In this document: positions 1-5,520 of the stretch, in pieces | Layout of the letters: each line of letters starts with the position of its first letter | Numbering within the stretch: the stretch's first letter is position 1 | Notes under the pieces: model-generated | The model's database searches: none | Seen by the model: only the letters and a program-made list of their open reading frames with translations | What the model was told of the DNA's origin: nothing | Assembly (NCBI GenBank): GCA_022451835.1 | Contig: JAKUNX010000081.1 | Span: 1-8,541 of the forward strand | Length of the DNA: 8,541 nucleotides | Source of the DNA: Candidatus Poseidoniaceae archaeon | Lineage (GTDB): Archaea; Thermoplasmatota; Poseidoniia; Poseidoniales; Poseidoniaceae | Reading direction: 5' to 3' | Translations under genes and position numbers: made by a program

Positions 1-230
1 AAATCGTTTTTTTTTGGGTGGCAATGGCCGGGAACTAATGGCCCCCAAGACTGAACAAAATCAACATATTCGTTGCCATCTACATCGGTTACGATTGCGC
101 CAGATGCTTTGTCAAAATAGATTGGATTGCCATGAACAGATTTGAATGCTCTAACTGGAGAATTGACCCCTCCGACTAAGTGATGTAAGGCTTCGCTATG
201 TAGTGAATTAGACTTAGTCCGCTGCATCAT
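1..230 (-). CDS. hemL: Glutamate-1-semialdehyde 2,1-aminomutase, N-terminal part (cut by window edge)
   Basis: PLP-dependent class III aminotransferase-fold enzyme that converts glutamate-1-semialdehyde to 5-aminolevulinate, the second step of the C5 pathway, in the cytoplasm. Only the first 76 codons are in the window. They carry the family's N-terminal signatures: GGVNSPVRAF at residues 20-29, DVDGNEYVDF at 49-58 and SWGPLVPGH at 61-69. The PLP lysine lies outside. The gene is last in the visible hem operon and begins just after the hemB stop, whose TGA overlaps the GAGGTG ribosome binding site. Two consecutive ATG codons (228-230 and 225-227) could start it. The second gives the same GGT-to-start spacing as the other hem genes, so it may be the true one. 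A run of nine T (plus strand, 7-15) lies near the edge. Identification is secure. Confidence 0.93.
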   Translation of the reverse strand, partial: MMQRTKSNSLHSEALHHLVGGVNSPVRAFKSVHGNPIYFDKASGAIVTDVDGNEYVDFVQSWGPLVPGHCHPKKND

Positions 231-232
231 AA

Positions 233-238
233 CACCTC
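233..238 (-). promoter_or_regulatory. Ribosome binding site of hemL
   Basis: GAGGTG on the minus strand, overlapping the hemB stop codon. Its GGT (234-236) lies six bases before the second of two tandem ATG codons. That matches the spacing seen for hemA, hemC and hemB, which is the reason to consider 225-227 the true start. Confidence 0.6.
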
Positions 239-1211
239 AATCTAGCCAATGTCCCTCAAACGCTGCTCTAGCGTGGTAACTCACTATAATGTCGGCGCCG
301 GCCCTTTTGAAGGAATGGAATATTTCACGAACCAGATTTGCTCTTGATTGTTCGTCAGATGTAGATGACATTACCATTGAATATTCTCCACTGACATTGT
401 ACACCGCAACTGGTCTAGCTACTGAATCTGAAACTTGTCTTACAACATCGAGGTAAGTCATTGCTGGTTTTACCATAATTATGTCCGCGCCCTCAGCCTC
501 ATCTGTTACCGCCTCTAGAATTGCTTCATCGTAACCAGAACGTATGTCCATTTGGTGACTGCCTCGGTCGCCAAAATTAGGTGATGAAGAGGCTGCATCT
601 CTGAATGGACCATAAAATGAACTTGCATATTTCACTGAATAGGATAGAATTCCGGTGCTAGCGTGACCTGCTTCCTCAAGGGAATCGCGAATCGCTTTGA
701 CCCTGCCATCCATCATATCTGATGCTGAAACATAGTCTGCACCCGCCTCTGCATGAGAGAGTGCAATCTTGCATAATTCTGGAATAGTAAGGTCGTTGTC
801 AATCTGATGGTTATGGACAATTCCGCAATGTCCATGATCGGTAGCAGTGCACAAGCAAACGTCAGTCATAATTACTATTTCTGCACCATATTGTTGTTTT
901 AATTTAGCAACTGCAAGTTGTAATGGCATGTCTGCGCTTGATGCTTTGGATGCTGTTGGATCTTTGTCATGGCTGTCGACCACGGCAAACAACATGTGTG
1001 ATTTTATTCCAAGGGCCATGTCTGCAGCAATTGTTTGGCATAGGACATCTACAGATTGGCGGAAAATACCTGGCATGCTTTCAATTGGTTCGTTGATTTC
1101 TTCACCGGAAACAACGAAGTGTGGTTGAACCAATGATGATTTGATGTCCGATGAGAAAATCAAGTCGCGCCTTGAAACGGTCCACCGATTAATTCTGGGT
1201 CTTACGTTCAA
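237..1211 (-). CDS. hemB: Delta-aminolevulinic acid dehydratase (porphobilinogen synthase), zinc type
   Basis: Condenses two 5-aminolevulinate molecules into porphobilinogen. At 324 residues it has the usual family length. The active-site zinc cysteines are visible as C119, C121 and C129 in DVCLCTATDHGHCG, so this is the three-cysteine zinc form rather than the Mg/Asp form. The two catalytic lysines are K194 (in YSVKYASSFYGPFRDA) and K248 (in MVKPA), the latter being the Schiff-base lysine. The start is TTG at 1209-1211. The conserved RPR of the family begins at residue 4, so no later start is possible, and the codon just upstream is the in-frame TGA that ends HemCD. An AGAGGTGAT element precedes it by three bases. 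Third gene of the hem operon; hemL follows. Confidence 0.97.
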   Translation of the reverse strand: MNVRPRINRWTVSRRDLIFSSDIKSSLVQPHFVVSGEEINEPIESMPGIFRQSVDVLCQTIAADMALGIKSHMLFAVVDSHDKDPTASKASSADMPLQLAVAKLKQQYGAEIVIMTDVCLCTATDHGHCGIVHNHQIDNDLTIPELCKIALSHAEAGADYVSASDMMDGRVKAIRDSLEEAGHASTGILSYSVKYASSFYGPFRDAASSSPNFGDRGSHQMDIRSGYDEAILEAVTDEAEGADIIMVKPAMTYLDVVRQVSDSVARPVAVYNVSGEYSMVMSSTSDEQSRANLVREIFHSFKRAGADIIVSYHARAAFEGHWLD

Positions 1212-2903
1212 TCAATCACCTCTGTTCTGTTTCCACCATTCGGTTACAAAGTCCGAAGTTGGCCCTTTCAATATTTCAACCTTAGAATTGGAAAAATATC
1301 CCAATGACTCAATCTCCTCTAATGATGACTTCCCCATGCAAAGTATATTTCTAGGTATTGGTAGAGAGTTCTCAACCCATGACCTTGCAGAAGAGGGAGA
1401 TGAAAGTAGTAGCACATCATCTCCTTCAACGTCTATTTGGCCCACTGCCTTGGAACGATTTTCATAGCCTATCCATGTAGTTGTTGTGAAGCCGAGTTTT
1501 CGAAGATTTTCCACCAACTCCCCAGAAGCAACATTTGACCGAGGTATCATTAATTCGGTGGAACGCTCAATCATGTTATCAATATACTGAATTAATTGCT
1601 CTGAATCTCTTGCTTTTGCACAGATTGATACCGTAACTCCTCGCATGAAACAAGCCCTTGCGGTACCTTCACCTATCGCTAGCCACTGTATTCTATTCAA
1701 ATCGGGATTGGTTTTGGCTACCTCAATTGCACACTTTGCAGCGAACGGTGAAGTAAGGACAAGATACGGCCAACTTGATCTTGATGATGATTCATCTAGA
1801 AACGCCTTGGGCCACATTTCCGGTTTAGGTACCAACTCAATAACGGGTTTGTTGATGACATTGATATCTTGATTTTGAAGAATCCTGGCTAATCTATCAG
1901 AATTAAGTGTAGAGATTAATTTTGGTCCACCATTGGAATTATTCGATTTAGAAATTTGTTCATCTGGCAATTTAGGAGTGAAGTCGCTTAATTTGCCAAC
2001 AAATCTTGTGCCATCAAATGGTAGACCTTGACAGAATATTTCCCGCCAGTTCTTAGGAGAGATTTGGGCTGCAACTTTGCCTCCATCGACCTTTATTCCT
2101 GCCGGATAGAGACATCCTCCGCCAATCTCGCGTAGTATTTTTCGCTCATTTGTTACATCTATTTCAGTTTCAACATGATTCAAGGCTTCTCTCAAGTCTG
2201 AAAATTTCTGATAGTCCTCGCTTCGGCAATGAACTGAAATCGAGCCTTGGCCTGGCGCAGTTGGCCAGTCGTCATCGCTAATTCTAATTGCACTCATGGC
2301 TAATATCCAAGGGGCTAAAGCACCAATTTCGTGCAACCGTTTGAGCCCGATCTCTGCCAAAATAATTGCATCTACTCGCCCTTCTTGTAGTCGTTTTAAC
2401 CGTGTCTCAACCTGTCCGCGAACGGCTATTGGAATGATATCTGGTCGCTTGCTAAGCATGAATGATTGGCGACGACCAGAAACTGTCCCCACCATGCCAG
2501 AATGTGGAATTGCTTGCAACGCTTGTCCGATTGACAACTCTGTTTTACTATTGAGTAAATCGGCAAGATTAGTATGACTGTTAGAATTTGGAAAAATTAG
2601 CAAATCATTAGTGCAACCTCTTTCAAGATAGGCAAGTGTGGCAAAATCTTCAGAAATTGTGACAGGGACATCTTTAGTGGAGTGAACGGCTATATCTATG
2701 TTGCCTGCTAACAATTGTGCATCTACAGCATGAATGAATTGGCCGACCGAACTTGCGAGGTCTCCACCTAGCGATTTATCTCCTGTAGAGGTAATTCCGA
2801 TTATTTCGGCTGAATAGCCGGATTGCTCTAGCTTCTGTAGCACATAATTTGCTTGCCACATAGCAAGATTTGAGGTTCTTGTTCCGATTCTGATTTTATT
2901 CAA
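1212..2903 (-). CDS. hemCD: Bifunctional hydroxymethylbilane synthase / uroporphyrinogen-III synthase (HemC-HemD fusion)
   Basis: A 563-residue fusion. Residues 1 to about 310 are HemC, which polymerises four porphobilinogens into hydroxymethylbilane. This part shows IGTRTSNLAMWQ at 6-17, HSTKDVP at 74-80 with catalytic D78, RGQVETRL at 162-169, TAPGQG at 215-220, and the dipyrromethane cofactor cysteine C264 in GGGCLYPAG. After a Ser/Asn-rich linker (about 311-327), residues 328-563 are HemD, which closes the ring to uroporphyrinogen III. HemD is weakly conserved but shows LTSPFAAKCA, AIGEGTARAC, IPRSNVASGELVENLRKLGF and LLSSPSSARSW in the expected order. The start is TTG (2901-2903): IGTR begins at residue 6 and no other in-frame start follows the upstream stop. 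It starts 11 bases after hemA and directly abuts hemB. The fusion means unstable hydroxymethylbilane is made and cyclised by one polypeptide. Confidence 0.95.
   Translation of the reverse strand: MNKIRIGTRTSNLAMWQANYVLQKLEQSGYSAEIIGITSTGDKSLGGDLASSVGQFIHAVDAQLLAGNIDIAVHSTKDVPVTISEDFATLAYLERGCTNDLLIFPNSNSHTNLADLLNSKTELSIGQALQAIPHSGMVGTVSGRRQSFMLSKRPDIIPIAVRGQVETRLKRLQEGRVDAIILAEIGLKRLHEIGALAPWILAMSAIRISDDDWPTAPGQGSISVHCRSEDYQKFSDLREALNHVETEIDVTNERKILREIGGGCLYPAGIKVDGGKVAAQISPKNWREIFCQGLPFDGTRFVGKLSDFTPKLPDEQISKSNNSNGGPKLISTLNSDRLARILQNQDINVINKPVIELVPKPEMWPKAFLDESSSRSSWPYLVLTSPFAAKCAIEVAKTNPDLNRIQWLAIGEGTARACFMRGVTVSICAKARDSEQLIQYIDNMIERSTELMIPRSNVASGELVENLRKLGFTTTTWIGYENRSKAVGQIDVEGDDVLLLSSPSSARSWVENSLPIPRNILCMGKSSLEEIESLGYFSNSKVEILKGPTSDFVTEWWKQNRGD
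1215..1223 (-). promoter_or_regulatory. Ribosome binding site of hemB, inside the end of hemCD
   Basis: AGAGGTGAT, a near-complete complement of an archaeal 16S 3' end (known consensus GGAGGTGAT). It is also the sequence that encodes the last three residues of HemCD (Arg-Gly-Asp). It is followed by the TGA stop and then the TTG start of hemB. The strength and register of this element are the main support for the TTG start. Confidence 0.75.
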
Positions 2904-2908
2904 AGCGG

Positions 2909-2915
2909 AACCCCC
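2909..2915 (-). promoter_or_regulatory. Probable ribosome binding site of hemCD
   Basis: GGGGGTT immediately after (and sharing the G of) the hemA TAG stop. Its GGT lies six bases before the TTG start, the same register as in the other hem genes. It matches GGAGGT at five of six positions. Confidence 0.5.
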
Positions 2916-4339
2916 TAAAGAGATGATTGCCCGTTGATGCGAATAACCGTCTCATTCACATCACTGGCCACCCTCTTAAGAAGAGTTGGATTTATCTGTC
3001 GACTTGTTGAAACGACCATTTTCTCTAATTGCTCAGTGCTGAATGGCCCACTTTGATTGCAAATCCACATGGCTATTTCTCGAGAAAATGCATCAAGTTG
3101 GGCATGTGAGTTCTCAACATATTCCGACTGCTTCCATTGCTTAGACAAATCATCTAATGTTTGATACATGAAAGATCTGAACTTTGCTTGGACTTTGTCG
3201 GTCAGTGCAGTCATGAACCTTTGCTGTATCTCACTAATCAATTTCTCACTCTTATCTATAGTCGAGGAGTAATCCCATTCTACACCTAGCCTATGTGCTG
3301 ATCTTATCCAGTATTCTGTTCCAAATAATTGTTGATTAGCTGCAACGCCTGATGCATCGATTGAGGGCGGCCATGAAAAATCCATGATTGTTGCATCAGA
3401 TGTTGTCGGAATTGGGTTTGAAGCATTGTATGTGGGTTCATTGTTACGAATTGTTGAGATTATCAAATCGGGTTTTGGGTCTTGAGAGTTCCAATCTTCA
3501 AATGTCATGAATTCCACCTTTGAAGCGAGTTCTGGGCTCCTAAGTGCTGCTTTTTCAGGCGATCTAGAAATTACATAAATCTCACTCAGCCCGAGTGAAA
3601 GGAGAACTTCCACTGCCTTCGAACCCATATCGCCAAAACCGAGCACAATGGAGGATGTGGACGCGTCTTTTGGGATTATCTCTTGTAATGCATTAGTTGC
3701 AAGATTAAGCATAGATTCTGTTGTTTGGTTAAAACCAAATTCGCGCCTTATCATTCTGTTAGCCGAAACTACGTGATCGAAGAACGAGCCATTTACATCA
3801 TTCACTAGGCCGTGCTTTTTGTGCCAAGCGACCGCTCCTCTAAATTGGGACATGACTTGTAATTCTCCCATAATGAAAGAGTCTAGTCCGCTACATACTT
3901 TGACTAAATGTCGCCAAACATCAATTCCAGTGAAGTAGTCAAATGGTGCTGAATCTAGTGATGTCGCCTTCATCACTCCTGCCTCAAGTTCATCACAAGT
4001 AACATTAAATCCAACGTACAGCACTCTATTGCATGTCGATAATTCGAATAAATCTGTATTAATTTCTTTACGAATGTCTTGGAGAAATGTTAACCTTTGT
4101 TGTTTATCAAGTCCTTCTGTCGTCAGGTATTTGACATGCTCAACATTACTAGAATCCAACTTCATTGAAATCATGCTGACGCTATTCATCAACTCGAGTG
4201 CATTGACTTGTTGGCCATCAACTTCGTGGGTTGGAGAAGCGGACAAGAACTTTGTCAAATCAATATTAGGCGGCCCTAAAGTTTTCACTTGCTCCCCCCC
4301 CTGTGACCAACCCTGTCTTTCGACACTTATGAATGTCAT
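2915..4339 (-). CDS. hemA: Glutamyl-tRNA reductase
   Basis: NADPH-dependent reduction of glutamyl-tRNA(Glu) to glutamate-1-semialdehyde, the committing step of C5 tetrapyrrole synthesis. The catalytic cysteine is C103 in STCNR (101-105). The substrate-binding stretch HLVKVCSGLDSFIMGELQ (144-161) matches the family's HLFRVASGLDSMVLGE pattern. A nucleotide-binding glycine loop, GFGDMG, sits at 234-239 and is followed by VISRS. The C-terminal third (about 360-474) is helical, as expected for the dimerisation domain, but poorly conserved. At 474 residues it is longer than the usual ~400-430. The core seems to begin near residue 50, leaving an unusual N-terminal extension. ATG 4337-4339 is chosen because GTGGT lies in the same register as in the other operon genes. 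A GTG at 4286-4288, after a run of eight G, would also fit. First gene of the operon. Confidence 0.95.
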   Translation of the reverse strand: MTFISVERQGWSQGGEQVKTLGPPNIDLTKFLSASPTHEVDGQQVNALELMNSVSMISMKLDSSNVEHVKYLTTEGLDKQQRLTFLQDIRKEINTDLFELSTCNRVLYVGFNVTCDELEAGVMKATSLDSAPFDYFTGIDVWRHLVKVCSGLDSFIMGELQVMSQFRGAVAWHKKHGLVNDVNGSFFDHVVSANRMIRREFGFNQTTESMLNLATNALQEIIPKDASTSSIVLGFGDMGSKAVEVLLSLGLSEIYVISRSPEKAALRSPELASKVEFMTFEDWNSQDPKPDLIISTIRNNEPTYNASNPIPTTSDATIMDFSWPPSIDASGVAANQQLFGTEYWIRSAHRLGVEWDYSSTIDKSEKLISEIQQRFMTALTDKVQAKFRSFMYQTLDDLSKQWKQSEYVENSHAQLDAFSREIAMWICNQSGPFSTEQLEKMVVSTSRQINPTLLKRVASDVNETVIRINGQSSL

Positions 4340-4345
4340 TTATTG

Positions 4346-4350
4346 ACCAC
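4346..4350 (-). promoter_or_regulatory. Possible short ribosome binding element of hemA
   Basis: GTGGT on the minus strand, its GGT six bases before the ATG. The match to GGAGGTGAT is weak, but the position equals that in hemCD, hemB and L15e, so it supports ATG 4337-4339 as the start. Confidence 0.35.
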
Positions 4351-4374
4351 ATTTGAAAGAATGAAGAGGATTTG

Positions 4375-4380
4375 ATTATA
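4375..4380 (-). promoter_or_regulatory. Candidate TATA box for the hem operon
   Basis: TATAAT on the minus strand, in the context CTGTATAATC. With the usual archaeal spacing of about 26 bases, transcription would start near 4351, giving a leader of roughly 12 bases that just includes the GTGGT element. This is a positional argument only; archaeal TATA boxes are degenerate. Confidence 0.35.
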
Positions 4381-4470
4381 CAGCCTGATTTAGTGTTGGA
4401 AATTTACGATTTACTAAAAAATGTGATTAGAAAGATACTTAATTTCCGCGCAGTATCGCGAAGGTAGACT

Positions 4471-4476
4471 CATAAA
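4471..4476 (+). promoter_or_regulatory. Weak candidate TATA box for the L15e gene
   Basis: CATAAA, about 44 bases before the L15e ATG. It would place the start of transcription near 4500 with a short leader containing the GGTGAT ribosome binding site. An alternative is the AT-rich stretch TACTTAATTT at about 4436-4445, giving a longer leader. The 177-base gap between hemA and L15e (4340-4516) holds nothing else I recognise apart from an imperfect CGCG-N6-CGCG inverted repeat at 4445-4460. Confidence 0.2.
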
Positions 4477-4507
4477 GGGGAGTTTTGTCGGCCAAATGCT
4501 GAGAAGC

Positions 4508-4513
4508 GGTGAT
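4508..4513 (+). promoter_or_regulatory. Ribosome binding site of the L15e gene
   Basis: GGTGAT followed by three bases and the ATG at 4517-4519. It is the same element and spacing as before hemB. It decides the start against an in-frame ATG 21 bases upstream (4496-4498), which would add seven residues not expected in the family. Confidence 0.75.
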
Positions 4514-4516
4514 AAC

Positions 4517-5119
4517 ATGGCTCAAGGACTATATCAACACGTTCGTGCAACCTGGAAGAGACCTAAGGAAGCTCTACCACACATGTACCGCCAAGCCCGT
4601 ATGGCACAGTGGAGAAGAGAGCCAGTCAACTGTAAAATTGACCGTCCTACTCGGCTAGATGCCGCAAGAAGAATGGGTTACAAAGCAAAGCAAGGCGTGG
4701 TACTTGTTAGAACTCGCGTTCGCCGTGGTGGACTTAGAAAGGGTAAGATTCACATGAAGAGAAAGCCATCAAAGTCTGGTATCTCCAAGATTACCATGGC
4801 CAAGAATACCCAGAGAATCGCTGAAGAGCGTGTAGCTCGTCACTTCCCTAACTTGGAAGTACTAAACTCATACTGGGTTGGACAAGATGGTAAGCACAAG
4901 TACTTCGAAGTAATCATGATCGATACACACCACCCTGCTATCATCAACGATAAGCAACTAGGTGTCTTCTGTTCCGCTAACGGTAACAACGCCCACAAGG
5001 GCCGTGTATACCGTGGTAAGACCTCTGCTGGTAAGCGAGGGCGTGGTCTACACAACAAGGGTAAGGGCGCAGAGAAACTACGTCCATCTCTAAAGGCTAA
5101 CCAGAACCGTGGCAAGTAA
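4517..5119 (+). CDS. rpl15e: 50S ribosomal protein L15e
   Basis: Large-subunit ribosomal protein found in Archaea and Eukarya but not Bacteria, so it fixes the domain of the host. It is 200 residues from the chosen ATG, close to the archaeal norm of about 190-195. Family features in order: MAQGLYQHVRATWKRP at the N-terminus, RLDAARRMGYKAKQG with VRTRVRRGGLRKGK following, then IAEERVARHFPNLEVLNSY and WVGQDGKHKYFEV, DTHHPAI, and a very basic Gly/Lys/Arg tail for rRNA binding. Codon use differs from the neighbours: lysine is almost always AAG, and GGT and CGT are frequent, as expected for a highly expressed gene. It is the only plus-strand gene in its neighbourhood and diverges from the hem operon. 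Confidence 0.97.
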   Translation: MAQGLYQHVRATWKRPKEALPHMYRQARMAQWRREPVNCKIDRPTRLDAARRMGYKAKQGVVLVRTRVRRGGLRKGKIHMKRKPSKSGISKITMAKNTQRIAEERVARHFPNLEVLNSYWVGQDGKHKYFEVIMIDTHHPAIINDKQLGVFCSANGNNAHKGRVYRGKTSAGKRGRGLHNKGKGAEKLRPSLKANQNRGK

Positions 5120-5120
5120 G

Positions 5121-5140
5121 TTAGTTTGTTTCTTTGAAAC
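5121..5140 (+). terminator. Possible transcription terminator after L15e
   Basis: A T-rich stretch starting one base after the stop codon, containing a small hairpin GTTTC-TTT-GAAAC at 5128-5140. Archaeal termination is mainly driven by T-rich tracts; the hairpin may be incidental. It lies in the 46-base gap between converging L15e and DUF2892 genes. Confidence 0.3.
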
Positions 5141-5142
5141 GC

Positions 5143-5162
5143 TAGTTGCATTCTAATTGCAT
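5143..5162. repeat. Two-copy direct repeat TARTTGCAT with 11-bp period
   Basis: TAGTTGCAT (5143-5151) and TAATTGCAT (5154-5162) differ by one base and start 11 bp apart, about one helical turn. They fill most of the gap between the L15e and DUF2892 stop codons. The function is unknown and could be chance in AT-rich sequence. Confidence 0.4.
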
Positions 5163-5165
5163 AGG

Positions 5166-5393
5166 TTATGATTTTGTAACTACCGGCAATTGTTGTTGTG
5201 CAATATTAGTTGGGCATGTATTGATGCCAATTATCGAATAAAAGGGACAGAATCCGAATACAGAAGATATTAGCCCCCATAGTCCCAGAATTAGGAAGAC
5301 TATTTCCCAACTTGAACTTGCTAAATAATCGAAGGTGAGTATAGACGCGCCTGACAACAATCTAATGGTGCGGTCTAAATTGCTAAGATTCAT
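5166..5393 (-). CDS. Small YgaP-like/DUF2892 transmembrane protein
   Basis: A 75-residue protein matching the DUF2892 (YgaP-type membrane domain) pattern. An N-terminal LDRTIRLLSG is followed by two hydrophobic helices (about 16-30 and 30-46) and the signature GFCPFYSIIGINTC at 47-60. Its paired cysteines C49 and C60 are typical of the family. In some bacteria this domain is fused to rhodanese; here it stands alone. Related proteins are often linked to sulfur or thiol metabolism, but nothing in this neighbourhood supports a specific role. The start is ATG 5391-5393. There is no Shine-Dalgarno element, but a TATA box sits 26 bases upstream, suggesting a leaderless mRNA. It diverges from rmuC and converges with L15e. 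Confidence 0.85.
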   Translation of the reverse strand: MNLSNLDRTIRLLSGASILTFDYLASSSWEIVFLILGLWGLISSVFGFCPFYSIIGINTCPTNIAQQQLPVVTKS

Positions 5394-5415
5394 AACACAA
5401 ATTTTGTCTTTCGAG

Positions 5416-5422
5416 TTATAAA
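5416..5422 (-). promoter_or_regulatory. TATA box for a leaderless DUF2892 transcript
   Basis: TTTATAA on the minus strand, spanning -29 to -23 relative to the ATG. That is where an archaeal TATA box should lie if transcription begins at the start codon itself. It is the clearest promoter-like element in the window, and the absence of a Shine-Dalgarno sequence agrees with it. Confidence 0.55.
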
Positions 5423-5490
5423 GCGTTGTTTAGAATGAGTATTTTGTAAATGTAAGAGTGCAAGATTTTCGATTTCACTATCAGATACAA

Positions 5491-5499
5491 TTGAATAAC
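5491..5499 (+). promoter_or_regulatory. Weak candidate TATA box for rmuC
   Basis: TTGAATAAC, centred about 26 bases before the ATG at 5521 and therefore compatible with a leaderless mRNA. The base match to a TATA box is poor; the support is its position and the lack of any Shine-Dalgarno element before the ATG. Confidence 0.25.
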
Positions 5500-5520
5500 T
5501 GTTGCCATTTTGTTTGTCTC

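Noticed and set aside
7..15. Run of nine T as evidence of a frameshift in hemL
   Set aside because: The frame is open up to the window edge and the remaining sequence is too short to judge. It deserves a read check but is not a supported pseudogene call.
1212..1214. TGA between HemCD and HemB as selenocysteine or a recoded codon
   Set aside because: HemD and HemB both end and begin where expected, a strong ribosome binding site precedes the TTG, no SECIS-like structure was noticed, and rmuC uses TGA as a normal stop.
1141..1467. Plus-strand open frames opposite hemB/hemCD (also 847-1128, 1645-1872 and 2296-2577)
   Set aside because: They lie wholly opposite genes with full family motifs, have no ribosome binding or promoter signal, and their predicted proteins resemble nothing.
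4029..4346. Plus-strand open frame opposite the start of hemA
   Set aside because: Antisense to a well-supported gene; composition is not protein-like.
4445..4460. CGCG-N6-CGCG inverted repeat upstream of L15e as an operator or riboregulator
   Set aside because: The four-base arms are short and the flanks do not extend cleanly; not enough to call a site.
4496..4516. Upstream ATG of L15e adding seven residues
   Set aside because: The GGTGAT element lies between the two ATGs with correct spacing for the second, and the family starts at the second Met.
4840..5151. Minus-strand open frame opposite L15e
   Set aside because: L15e is unmistakable. This frame is a by-product of its strong codon bias.
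5458..5520. GTG start for RmuC adding 21 residues
   Set aside because: The added segment is not conserved-looking, has three cysteines, and separates the start from the membrane anchor. The ATG at 5521 has the anchor immediately after it.
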